Below, piece by piece: positions 1 through 9,057 of a DNA stretch of 12,137 nt. The notes under the pieces are model-generated. The model was not told where the DNA came from. It made no database searches and worked only from the letters and a program-made list of their open reading frames with translations. How positions within the stretch are numbered: the first letter of the stretch is position 1; each line of letters begins with the position of its first letter. The DNA is from Chromera velia. Its lineage: Eukaryota > Sar > Chromeraceae. Location of the stretch: contig JAHBMJ010003243.1 in assembly GCA_018398765.1 (NCBI GenBank), positions 1 to 12,137 on the forward strand, read 5' to 3'. The translations under genes and the position numbers were made by a program.

Positions 1-1467
1 CCCCCCCCCCCGAAATGGAAAAGAAAAAATAGCGAAAATGAAGGAAGCAATGCTGCATCTGACCCACCAGAGGTCCAGCTTGGGGGTGTCAGCGGAGTAG
101 CCGTCACCGTAGAGCCCTGCGAAGTTTCTGAAAGTGTTCTTGGCGAAAGGCTCGGGGAGGCCGACTCCAAAGGTCAACTGGGGGATCGGATTGATCTCGG
201 GCTTCACGAATCCATCACCCTCGGTAACAAAGGTCTCAGACTCTCTGTCACTCTTTCCCACGTACACGCGTCCCTCCTCATCATCGTTCTTTGCGTAGTA
301 GTCAACAGCAACGAAACCCTCATCGGACACAGCCATGACCTCAGACTTTCTTCTCTGATCTCCCTTCTCAGGAGTAATCTGGGTGATGTCGTCTCTATAT
401 GCTGCCTGGTAGAAGTCTCCCTTCTTCTCATCCACGTAGAAAGGCATGGCCTCAATCTTTGCGACCTCCACCCAATCATCCCCATGAGGGTCGGTGCCAG
501 TGGCAGACTGGTCCACCCTGCCCCAGAAAGATTCCTTCATTCCAGATTTCAGAGGGGAAGCAACCTTTCCGAGCTCAAGGGTAACGTTCTTATCGTAGTC
601 TGCTACTGTGTTCTGATCGTATCTGTGCTGCACCGCCCCTCCAAAAAACGTGAACCCCTCCTCCTTGTCCAAGTCCAGAATGATGCCCTCATCACGGCCG
701 TAGTGGGAGTTCCCGTGAGTGCCTGACTCCCAGGTGTCGTTGTGGATCGCAAAGGAAGCTCTGTCGTCCCAGGCATTGAAGAACCCGGAGAAGGTCTTGA
801 AGCTGCAAACAGCAAATCAATCGAGAGCTAGGGTGCACCTTTTGCTTTTTTTGAGTAAGCTGAAGATTCACCCACAGAGATGATTGACAGATTGAGTTCA
901 TGCACTTCGATCATTCATGCGCTATTGGGCTCACAGACAGACAGACCGACCGACATACCTGCTGGAGTCGGTCTCCACATCTCTCTCGTAGTAGGCCATA
1001 GATCCCAACGTCTTCTTTTCGTACACCGGCTTCTCAATGCCAGGGTTGAAGTAAGCCTGCTTGGAATACTCCCTGGAGCCTCCCTCGTTCTCGTAGGGCT
1101 CTGTCTTGTTGATGTCCTTCTCGATCACAAACCCTTGGTTGTCCTTTGAGAGGAAGGTCACCTTGTCACTGCAGCAAGAGTAATAAAAAGACACGACTCA
1201 GTTTTTTGGTTAACTGTTGCAAGAAACCCGAAGCAACAGAGTCGAAAAAAAAGGAGAAAAGGCTTACGTGGACACGGGATCGGAATCAGTCAGGACAAAG
1301 GCACCACTGTCGTCCTTTGTGTCCGGCTTCAGTTCAGACGCATCTTTGGAAACGGTTTGAAAGGCTTCAGGACCCTTATCCAGATCCTTGGTGAGCGGAA
1401 GATCCGGAATGCTGGCAAGAGCGCTGGTGGCGAGTCCCGCCACAACAAGAGACTTGACTGCGCGCAT
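1..1467 (-). CDS. Secreted acidic, cysteine-free protein, family unknown (partial, at least 3 exons)
   Basis: I do not recognise the family. Exons on the minus strand are 1467-1268, 1168-959 and 802 leftwards. Introns 1267-1169 (donor GTAAGC, acceptor GCTGCAG) and 958-803 (donor GTATGT, acceptor TTTGCAG) join in frame. The ATG at 1467-1465 opens a classic signal peptide (residues 1-18, cleavage likely after ALA), so the product should enter the ER. The visible mature part, residues 19 to about 381, is rich in Asp/Glu, aromatics and Gly and has no cysteine. It has three N-glycosylation sequons (N87 in NKT, N158 in NDT, N209 in NVT). A weak internal motif around GFV recurs (NQGFVIEKD, DEGFVAVDY, GDGFVKPE), suggesting a repeated beta-type unit; this is inference. 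Exon 3 probably ends at 68, where a GTGGGT donor follows. The frame stays open to position 1, but that extension reads like intron (pyrimidine-rich, then G11). The 3' part of the gene lies outside the window. It is divergent from the CAP gene. Confidence 0.82.
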
Positions 1468-1642
1468 TTTGCTAAGCTATGCAGATGGTTACAGGGAAGC
1501 CCGAGCACAAAGCTAATTGGAAGAAGGGAGTTAGGTCTGAGTACGACTTCCCCAAAGCAGACAACAGCTATAATGGTGGTGTTGTTTCGGTTCCAATTCG
1601 AATTTTGTTGAGTTGCACCAAATTCGGATCAAAATTATACTT

Positions 1643-1697
1643 CGCTTTCACGGGCCGCTTGAATTTCCATGCTTGCGTCAAGTGGCCCCGGAAAGCG
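1643..1697. repeat. Inverted repeat, 20-nt arms with 15-nt loop, in the divergent promoter
   Basis: Arm 1643-1662 (CGCTTTCACGGGCCGCTTGA) faces arm 1678-1697 (TCAAGTGGCCCCGGAAAGCG). Folding them pairs 17 of 20 positions, with outer CGCTTTC/GAAAGCG, middle GGGCC/GGCCC and inner CTTGA/TCAAG blocks unbroken. The spacer is 1663-1677. It could be a symmetric protein-binding site, an RNA hairpin in a 5' UTR, or a remnant of a small inverted-repeat element. Confidence 0.75.
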
Positions 1698-1769
1698 TCA
1701 CTATGAAGGGGGCACTTGTCCATGAAAGAGACTCCACGCGAAACCGATTCGGCCGAGACGGCGCCCACC

Positions 1770-1791
1770 GCATGCATGGCGGCGCGTGCAC
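1770..1791. promoter_or_regulatory. GCATGCA (TGCATGC) and GTGCAC motif pair
   Basis: GCATGCA lies at 1770-1776 inside a near-palindromic context (CCGCATGCATGGCGG), and the palindrome GTGCAC lies at 1786-1791. TGCATGC-type and GTGCAC-type sites are known targets of ApiAP2 DNA-binding proteins in apicomplexans. Their presence 10 bp apart in the shared promoter is what is seen; function here is inferred. Short motifs occur by chance, so confidence is modest. Confidence 0.35.
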
Positions 1792-2046
1792 TCAGCTTGC
1801 TCAGTCTGCAGAACGTCTAACTAAGATATCCGCCTCGCACTAGCTTTCTCACGAAGCCCTCACTCTGTCAGCAGTCCTGACTCACTGCGTGTCTCTGACA
1901 ACGTCAACTTCGAGCAGCACTGGAACCCTCGATCGCCCAATCAGCCCTTCCCTTGCGGTGGCCTCACTAAGAAAATAAAAAGAACAGTCGGAGCTTCTGC
2001 TCATCCTCTATCTTGTCCAAACTCCCACTCTCATACCCAAGCCAAC

Positions 2047-4305
2047 ATGAAGCTCTGTGCCCTTCTTGCCGCTGCTGGCCTCAGTGTGATGGCCTCTGAA
2101 CCTAATGTCACGTCCACTGTGTCCGAAAATCAGCCCGCAGAAGGTTTCGTGACCGCAGAGGAGTCGTTCGACCCTGAGGAGTCTCCCCCGGGAGAAGCGG
2201 CCGAAATTCCCGCCCCCTGCTCCTATGAAGAAAGCTTCAACGTGACTGAGACCGCAGACTTCACAACGGCAGAGAGCGGGAATGACACCTGGACGACACC
2301 GGATCTGCGAGCGCTGCAGTACCGCTCTGGTCCTTCCCTTCGAGGCAGCGCGTCCGGATTCTCCGACCAGGGCTCCTGGCTCTCTCTTCATAACATGTTC
2401 CGCTGCAGTGAGTCAAAAGGGGGAAGGGGATTGAAGGGGCGGAAAATGCCAATCAATCTGCTGAATCTGCTGAGGCAGTATGTCTGCTTTTGCTCACCTG
2501 TTTTGCTCTGTTTGTGTGCAGAGCACGGCGCCCCCCCGATGCGATGGGATTCCTGCCTGGCGACTGCGGCCCTGGTCCGTCCAATTTGGTTGGAGTGATT
2601 TGATGATCTGAACTGGTGCGAGAGATGAGTGTCGCCTCTGCACAATTTGCCATCGGTGCCCCTCACTTTTCTTCTCTCTTCGGCTACTCCGACTCTTTAC
2701 AGGAGCCCCCTTCTCCCTTCCCTCGGAATCCCCCCCCCCTCCCTCTCTCCTCTGTGTCTGCATGAATGCAGGAGTGGGCCAACAGAGGGGTGCAGTACCA
2801 CTCTCCCGTCGACAAAGCTACTGGCTGCAGGTCGGTTGGGACAGAGAAAGAAATGAAATGCAGAGACGGAAGGCAGGAAGGAAGGAAGGAACGGGTCCTC
2901 CTTCGGGGGTTGAAGGTTTCCTGAAAGGATTGAATTAAAGCCGCATATGCATCCAGAGGTGGAAGTACAGAAGGGACTCTCTCTCTCTGTCCAGTCAGTT
3001 TTCTGTGCCCTTCTTGAGTCGGGAGATGATAATGGAGACTGTCAGGGCAAGCACGAACTTTCATTGAAAGCATACAAACAAAAAGAGTCTTGCTGGAGTC
3101 AATTCAATTCTGCCCACACACAAAGAGCCATTTATGTCCCCCCCTTTCTCTTTCCTTCTTCCTCGTTCCTGCCTGCAGAGGCCCTGCCGCTGAGAACATC
3201 TGCTGGGGCCATCCCTCTGTGGAGTCGTGTGTGACCGCATGGTACGAGGAGGTGTCCCTCTGGAAAGCGTCGCCCCGGAATGGGCCCGTGCCCGGGGCCG
3301 GTACGTCAGTTGTTATGTTAGCTGGCTGCATGGTCTCTCTCTCAAGACGGCGGTGCGGGGGTAGAAATTCGGTGTTTTTTTTTTTTTTAACTCGTCCTGT
3401 GTACTGTACTGAGTAGTCAGACAGAAAAAGGAAACAGAGCAGGATAGAAAGCAGAAAAGAAATGTTCCTGCTAACAGAGTTCTGCTCCTCTCTACATCCA
3501 TGCAGGCCACTTCACGGCAATGATTTGGAACAGCGCTGACAAGATTGGGTGCGGAACCGCTGCGAATGGCTACATGGTCGGTCTTTTTTCTCCTTTGCTC
3601 CTGTTTTAATAAGTTTCTTCTTCCTTCTTCATTTTCATGTCCCGCTCTTTTCCTTCAACTCTTCCTTCAATAGAGAGAGTATAGATTACTCACGCCCGTA
3701 CTCTCCCTCCCAGATGTTGATCGAAACTCTTTGATACGCTGCTTCCTGTCTTTCTTCCCCTTTCTCCCTCTCTCTGCTCCCCTCCTTAATTCTGCCTGCA
3801 GGTGTGCCACTACAAGGGAGGCAACGCTTTGGACTGCAACAAACCGAACCACCACGACCCTTCCCAGGGCTGCTATGCCAAAAACATCGGCAGCAGAATC
3901 CGCACCAAGGAGCAGTGCAGAGGCGGAGCAGGCGCCGTCTCTTCGTTTTCCTCTTCACCGCCTTCGTCGTTCTCTCCAGCGCCCTCCCCCTCATTTGTTT
4001 CCTCACCCTCGTCCTCATTCACCCCCGCTGCCCCCGCACGCCCCTCCTCCTCCTACGCCCCCCCACGACCCTCCACAACCCCTAGAACCTACAGGGCACC
4101 CTCGTACGCCCCCACAAGCTCATGGAGACCCGCCGCCGCCTCCACCCCCGTGTACTCCTCCCCGACAAGAAACTTCTCTCCCCCCCGTGTCCGGCCCGCC
4201 TCGACCCCTGTTTACTCCTCGTCCCCCTCCTCCTCGTCTTCCTTCGGAGCTCCCCGTGCAGGGCGGACTGTGTACAGGCAGACCCCCGGAAGCATCAGAG
4301 GGTGA
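2047..4305 (+). CDS. Secreted CAP/SCP-domain protein with Ser/Pro-rich tail (6 exons, complete)
   Basis: Exons are 2047-2407, 2522-2574, 2772-2830, 3179-3300, 3506-3576 and 3802-4305. They join in frame to 389 residues ending at a TGA (4303-4305). Residues 1-16 form a signal peptide (cleavage likely after VMA). Residues 17 to about 105 are an acidic, Thr/Ser-rich linker with sequons at N20, N65 and N79. The CAP domain spans about 112-262: HNMFR (115-119), HGAPPMRW (122-129), AENI (162-165), WYEE (179-182), GHFTAMIW (199-206) and VCHY (223-226). The four CAP cavity residues appear intact as H148, E163, E182 and H200. Several cysteines (120, 132, 157, 166, 175, 214, 224 and later) suggest disulfides. 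Residues about 268-389 are a low-complexity Ser/Pro/Arg tail with STPVYSS twice (336-342, 356-362). CAP proteins are secreted and often bind sterols or lipids, or act in extracellular interactions; the specific role here is unknown. Donors include GTCCGT and GTCGGT; all five acceptors end TGCAG. Confidence 0.93.
2408..2521 (+). other. Intron 1 of the CAP gene, length a multiple of three and stop-free
   Basis: The intron runs from donor GTGAGT (2408) to acceptor GTGCAG (2521), 114 nt. Read in the frame of exon 1 it has no stop, so exon 1, intron and exon 2 form one open frame to 2598. Retention would insert 38 residues, including a hydrophobic stretch, between HNMFRC and HGAPPMRW and change the junction Lys to Glu. 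Splicing is favoured because the spliced product restores the continuous CAP motif. Confidence 0.75.
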
Positions 4306-5145
4306 TTGAAGAAAGACAGAAAGCCAAGGAGAAAGAAAGAAGAGGCGATCAATCGGAAGAGAGGAAGAGAAAAGAAGAGAGAGCAAGCGATCGATTGACA
4401 ATCCAATCAACGAACTGTCTGGCATGCCCCGCACATTCTTTTGAAGGGATGCAGGAAAGATGAAGGGACTGACTGAGATTGACCGAACGAAAAGCAAAAA
4501 TAGAAAGCATCGATCGATCGGTCTAATCGGGAAACGAAGAAAATTAAGGGAAGAAACGAAAAGAAGAAACGACAGGGTCCGCTTGACCCTTCTTTCAATC
4601 AGTTGCATGGCTGAAAGAAAAGTGGAAACTTCCCCGCGAGGGATGATAGTACAAAGCAAGACAGCAAAATTTCTTTCTCTGCTTCTCCCGGCCCCCTCTC
4701 CGTTCGGCAAACAATGAATTGCTCCTCCTCTTCCCCCTTCGACGTCTGCATGACCTCTCTGAAAAAGCTGTGCAAGCCAGTTCGTTACGAGTCTGCTTTT
4801 TTTCGGGAAACCGAAATGGAAATCCAAAGAAATGGAAGGAAGGTGTGAAGTCGAGAAAAACAAGAGAGGGAAGAAGGAAGAGGGAAGGCACAGCCTGACA
4901 GCAGAGTTTTGAGGAGGATGCACCCCTCAACGAGACCCCCGCTTTCTCTATCTTTGTTCGTTGTTTTTCCTTCCAAAGACGACTGGCGAAACGTGTGCAT
5001 GAACCTTGGATGTTTGTGTGCGTGCGTGCTTGTGTCAGTGACTGATGTACAATCGGAGTCCTGCTTGTGCGGATGCCCGCGGCATCCTTTTGCAGGCATC
5101 TCTGTAGGGTTTCTTCTTTTATTTTATGTTGCTTTTCTTTCTGTC

Positions 5146-5171
5146 GTGTGTGTGAGAGAGAGAGTGTGTGT
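5146..5171 (+). repeat. Compound GT/GA/GT microsatellite
   Basis: A short GT run is followed by a GA run and again a GT run. It lies in the spacer with no gene beside it. Confidence 0.8.
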
Positions 5172-6343
5172 GCATGTACTACGTCGGTTCTGTCCTGTTC
5201 TTCCCCTCTTTCTTGCTTGCTTCTTTTCCTTCCATTCCAAAGAGCTCCACGGGTCTTCTGAAGGTCGAAGAGTGTCTCTTCTTTTCCTGCCGTGGGCAAG
5301 ACAGAAAGAGAAACAGGACAGTACTGACGTGCTGTCAAGTGATAAAACAATGACTTTATTCTGAAACCCTCCGGCGTGAGGGGAACAGTCTGTCTGTTTT
5401 TATTTGAAAATTCTCGATCGCCATCATCCATCCATTTTTGTTCATTGCTTCTTGACCCCGCTGCATAGTCACACAATGCTGCCCACAGACCTTTTCTCCG
5501 CCTCTCGTTCTGACAGTGCCGAAGAAAAAGATGTGAATAAAAAAGAATGATAAAGATTGTTGGCTGGTACGTTTTTTTTTTCGTTCCTCATCGTACGCGC
5601 AGCCGTCACTGCCCTCACTGTAAATAATTTATTCATCGATTTATCCCTTCAAACAAAAGAATCCCTCACGCATTCGTCCGTTCGTTTTTTCCGGAGTGAA
5701 GGAAGAGGAAAGGTCTTGAGACCCATTAGCGTAACTCCTTTCTTTTTCGTTTTGTTTTTTACTTCGCCAGAAGCCGAAAAGGGAAAAGCAAAAAGCTCTT
5801 GCGCTCTGCACGCTTTCCTGTCTCGACTGTCGAAGTGACGTCGTCCATCATGTCTATTTTTGCAGCTCGTGCCTCATCTAAAGCGAAGGGGACAAGAGCA
5901 GTGTATTTTTGTGCCACGTTGTGGACAAAGTGTAAGACATGAGAAAGTGACCCAATGAGAATGCCGTTTTGTTTGCTTCTTTTGGAGAAATGAAAAAGAA
6001 TTCCCTGGTGTAAGAAGAAAGAAAGTATCTCGCGAGGTCGCGGGTACTTGCGGAAGGGAAAAAGGGAAAAGACTTCTTTCTTGCGCTGGAGCAGTTATTT
6101 TCATCATACCCTGGAGTGACTTTTTGATTTGCTTTTTCGGTCTTGTTCTTTCGTTCATGTTCAATGCTCCGAAAGCTTCGGGTCGGAGTCTTTCCTTCCA
6201 TCATGAAGATTCGAAGATCGCATCAGCTTCTCCAGGTGGAGGGTGCGCGCATTTTTTTGGCTTATGAAAAGTCAGTTGTGAGTGGGCTTTGTGGGTTTCT
6301 GTCTCGACAAACGGTGACCGGGCAGATGCTCTTTTGACTTTTT

Positions 6344-6389
6344 TCCTCTCCTCTCCTCTTATCTTTTCCTCTCTTCTCCTCTTATCTTC
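6344..6389 (+). repeat. Two tandem copies of a 23-nt pyrimidine repeat
   Basis: 6344-6366 and 6367-6389 share the pattern TCCTCTC(C/T)TCTCCTCTTATCTT with two mismatches. Except for one A per copy the tract is all pyrimidine. Confidence 0.8.
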
Positions 6390-6734
6390 TCTCTGTATGT
6401 CAGTGCAAAATTGAAATCCTGAGTGGAGCGACTAATGATGAATATTGCTTGCGTGTTCATGAAGTGAGTGAATGTGTGCGTACAAGCAGTTCACCCCTCC
6501 ATCCATCCTCATTCTCTTCGGGATGAATGGGAATAGATGTGAGAGTGTGCTTGCAGCTTTTGTCATGTGTGTCGCTGCTGCTGAGTCAGAAAGCTACCGC
6601 TGTGGCTGGCTTTTTGTTGTTGACATCCAGGACAACACCCCGTTCTATCTGAGGGTGAGTGACGTCGAATGTGCATCATGGACAGAGGCTCTGTCAGTCA
6701 ACTGACGAGTAGAGAGGAAACGAAAAGCGAACCA

Positions 6735-6768
<34 letters not shown>

Positions 6769-6784
6769 ACACAGAGAGAGAGGG
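6735..6784 (+). repeat. (CA)n microsatellite joined to a (GA)n tract
   Basis: About 38 nt of CA repeat with one T interruption (near 6764) passes directly into a GA run ending near 6784. Confidence 0.93.
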
Positions 6785-7164
6785 AATCGAAAGGTGGAGG
6801 AAGGAAAAGAAGAGCGACGGTAGCATAAAGAAAGACTGCAGCAGCCTGTTTCAAGTGGAATGAAAAGAAAAAATAAAGGTGCGAAAGAACCACATACAGA
6901 GAGAGAAAAGTAGGGAGGCAAACAGAAGGAAAAGGGGGGGATGGGTCCAAAGCTGCCTGTCCCTCTCCTTTCTTTTCTGTTGCCGAAAGGAATCTGCTTC
7001 CACTTTTTTTCACAAGAAATACGAACGAAAGACATGAAGACAGAAAACGGAGAGGAAGGGCCGGAGTTTTTTTTTCGTTAATTGAAGAATGAATCAATTG
7101 GTCGAACTGACTGAACATTGTTGATTGAATTCAGGAACTTCCCCTTCAGTCCCTCCGGTCTCTT

Positions 7165-7178
7165 CCCCCCCCCCCCCC
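7165..7178 (+). repeat. Poly-C tract (C14)
   Basis: Fourteen consecutive C inside the spacer. The window also begins with C11 and intron 2 of the CAP gene has a C8 run near 2730, so long C runs recur here. Confidence 0.9.
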
Positions 7179-7227
7179 TCAGTAACAATCCGGTTTTTGT
7201 TATTGAATGGAATGAAAAAGGCAAAAA

Positions 7228-7253
7228 GAGAGAGAGAGGGAGAGAGAGAGAGA
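7228..7253 (+). repeat. (GA)n microsatellite
   Basis: A GA run with a single GGG interruption near 7239. Confidence 0.9.
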
Positions 7254-7304
7254 ACCTTTCCAGATGGATTCCCTTTCCTTTCCTTTCTCTTTCTTCCTTC
7301 CGCT

Positions 7305-7320
7305 CGCCCGCCCGCCCGCC
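7305..7320 (+). repeat. (GCCC)n microsatellite
   Basis: About four tandem GCCC units follow a CCTTT-rich pyrimidine tract. Confidence 0.8.
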
Positions 7321-7527
7321 TCCTTCTCTTCGTCATCGAAGTCGCCTTCCTCGCATACACCAAGATACACCAAGACATGGCATCCTGGGCTCTCTGTCTG
7401 TGTTTTCATTCTCTCTCTAGTCAGTGCATGATCGATCGATGTGCCCATGGAGGTCATTCGCCTCTTCCGGCGGGAAGGAAGGAAGGATTGAAACAATGAG
7501 TGAAGAAACGAGCAAACGAGCGAAATG

Positions 7528-7528
<1 letters not shown>

Positions 7529-7558
<30 letters not shown>

Positions 7559-7560
7559 AA
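7529..7560 (+). repeat. (GAAA)8 microsatellite
   Basis: Eight perfect GAAA units, followed by further purine-rich sequence. Confidence 0.95.
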
Positions 7561-8438
7561 AAAGAGAAAACAGGAAGTCAAGGTGATGAGCAAGAAAGAT
7601 GGAAAAAGTCTCTTCATTCTGATGGATCGATCAGGGTCGAGAGAGTGGAAAGGAAAAGAAAGAAGCTTAGAGTCGACGTCTGCTTTCATTCATCTGGGGA
7701 TGGAATGAAAAAAGTGCTTGACCGAGTATTGTGGAGACGAAGAAAACAAACAGAAAAGGGCAAAGGACACGTCAAAGACTGACAAAGAGACACGGGAATG
7801 CTCGCAAGTGTTGAACCAAATGCCATTAACGAGACTGCCCCTGAATAGATTCAAAGTGATGCAAAGAAGAGAAGAAATGGACTGGATGGAGAGATAAATG
7901 AACAGTCTGATCGATGCAATGAGAGGCACATGCAGTGACAGGACATGCAGGGTTCATGTGAGGGTAAGTATGAAAGGGTGAGGGAGGACGGATCGAAGTA
8001 GAGCGACTCCAGTTTTCCGGCCTGACCTTCAGCTCGCTTCCTTCCCCTTCTTCAATTTCCTTTCTCTTCCCTGTGTCACGTACAGGCTGTGCATGTGTGG
8101 ACTGCCTGAGAAACGTACAGTGGGGCATGAAGGTGCCCTGTTCCAGCCGCCTGTCCTCGCTCACTCTACTCCCGCTCGATCGGGGGATTTGTGCACAGCC
8201 TGAACGTCTTAGTAATTGTTCGTTAAGTTAGTCATCGGTGCATGATGGAGTAAGTGACTGGCACTGACTGGAGAGAACAGTGTCTGACAGTCCGAGAACG
8301 TGTATGACTGGACGTCCCCGTGTGCACTGAAATGCGAATGCAAGTGCAGGCACTAGATATGTGCTTCAAATTAGATTCAAATTGATCATTCTGATTCATT
8401 CAGTAAGACTCCAAGTTTCCAACCTGAAAAAAAAAATT

Positions 8439-8467
8439 AATGAATTCATTATAATACTAGTTATAAT
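8439..8467. repeat. Overlapping palindromes: AATGAATTCATT and ATTATAA/TTATAAT
   Basis: A perfect 12-nt palindrome (8439-8450) overlaps a hairpin with arms 8448-8454 and 8461-8467 around a 6-nt centre, in very AT-rich sequence following an A10 run. Confidence 0.8.
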
Positions 8468-8552
8468 ATAATTAAGTGGATTCTACGGGAAGGAGAGGCT
8501 GCTTATATTTACTATTTGAATGAATGAATTAAAAGATATTTCTCGTACTTCT

Positions 8553-8602
8553 GGGCCGGCTTGGCCCCCCGGGCAGAATAAGCTTCTAGTCCCTTTATTC
8601 TG
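8553..8602. repeat. Two consecutive short hairpins
   Basis: GGGCC (8553-8557) pairs with GGCCC (8563-8567) around a 5-nt loop. Just after it CAGAATAA (8574-8581) pairs perfectly with TTATTCTG (8595-8602) around a 13-nt loop. Confidence 0.65.
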
Positions 8603-8782
8603 TTGTTAAGGCCTACTTAGAGGGGTTGGCGCTAGTAAGTACTTGCAGAGGTTCAAGGGTCTTCAGGGCTTGATGTCGCTGGAGCGGTTCAGGTCGATCC
8701 CTAGTGACAGACTCGATCAATGTCAGGAGCATGGAGCTTTCTTGCGATTCAGCGATCGATCTGATTTCATAGTAGTCTTCCA

Positions 8783-8804
8783 GAAAGTCTTTCGAAAGTC
8801 TTTC
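8783..8804 (+). repeat. Perfect tandem duplication of an 11-mer
   Basis: GAAAGTCTTTC occurs at 8783-8793 and again, without spacing, at 8794-8804. The unit is itself partly palindromic (GAAAG/CTTTC). Confidence 0.9.
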
Positions 8805-8850
8805 ATGTGATTTTGATCGAAATGCGACAGGCCAAAATCTGTATAGTACA

Positions 8851-8864
8851 GGACGTTAACGTCC
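8851..8864. repeat. Perfect 14-nt palindrome
   Basis: GGACGTTAACGTCC is fully self-complementary and lies 24 nt downstream (in minus-strand terms) of the tRNA-like unit's T-run. Confidence 0.85.
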
Positions 8865-8887
8865 CATCTCTTTTCTTGTTGATCCTT

Positions 8888-8965
8888 AAAAAGGCAGGTA
8901 GCGAGGATTGAACCTATGATCTTCTGTTTGTTAATGTTGTATGTTAACCACTAAGTCATGAACGT
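8888..8965 (-). pseudogene. tRNA-like unit (pseudo-tRNA or tRNA-derived SINE head)
   Basis: On the minus strand, an A-box-like TGACTTAGTGG (8958-8948) and a strong B-box GGTTCAATCC (8914-8905) lie at tRNA spacing. Laying canonical tRNA numbering from 8965 gives exactly 73 nt ending at 8893, followed at once by T5 (8892-8888), the usual RNA polymerase III stop. A T33/A37-style anticodon loop (TTAACAA, nominal anticodon AAC) falls at the right place. However, the acceptor, D, anticodon and T stems pair poorly. It is therefore not a working tRNA gene by sequence; a decayed tRNA or the head of a tRNA-derived SINE fits better. Confidence 0.5.
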
Positions 8966-9057
8966 AAGCGACACACACCATTCTCTTTTGCTTAGCACTA
9001 TTTTTGATTAAGTCAATTTATTTAATTCTCATTTTCTTTTTAGTCATGCTTTGATAA

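Larger units (their letters stand above)
1468..2046. promoter_or_regulatory. Divergent (head-to-head) promoter region
   Basis: These 579 bp separate the start codons of two oppositely oriented secreted-protein genes, so they must hold both 5' UTRs and both core promoters. No convincing TATA box or gene is visible. The stretch contains a strong inverted repeat (1643-1697), a GCATGCA/GTGCAC pair (1770-1791) and a short A-rich patch with AATAAA (about 1970-1983) just upstream of the CAP gene. Start contexts are GCCAACATGA for the plus gene and CAAAATGCG for the minus gene. Sharing of regulatory elements is inferred from the geometry alone. Confidence 0.6.
4306..8344. other. Gene-poor spacer, including the 3' UTR of the CAP gene
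   Basis: No ORF here has convincing protein-like composition. The first roughly 300 nt after the CAP stop codon are strongly purine-rich on the plus strand and probably include the 3' UTR. Beyond that, purine and pyrimidine tracts alternate with simple repeats, and many reading frames translate to low-complexity Ser/Phe/Leu or Arg/Glu/Lys runs that reflect those tracts. AATAAA-like words occur (for example near 5536), but no polyadenylation site can be fixed. Genes made only of very short exons cannot be excluded. Confidence 0.6.

Noticed and set aside
803-3801. Five of seven introns have lengths divisible by three (99, 156, 114, 348, 225)
   Set aside because: The sample is too small and at least the two introns of the minus-strand gene contain early in-frame stops, so a coding reason is unlikely.
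4120-4923. Long minus-strand open frame (267 codons)
   Set aside because: It is antisense to the Ser/Pro tail exon and to the purine-rich 3' UTR. Its Ser/Phe/Leu/Gly runs mirror those tracts.
4595-5476. 293-codon minus-strand open frame, the longest in the window
   Set aside because: Low-complexity composition from biased tracts, no domain or motif, and no splice partner. It is more likely a chance opening.
6472-6705. 77-codon plus frame with a GTGAGT donor-like site at 6655
   Set aside because: No partner exon, no recognisable motif and a start in ordinary spacer sequence. Kept only as a remote chance of an isolated exon.
7529-7560. CRISPR-like array from GAAA and other regular repeats
   Set aside because: Simple microsatellites with no spacers. 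No CRISPR array is present.
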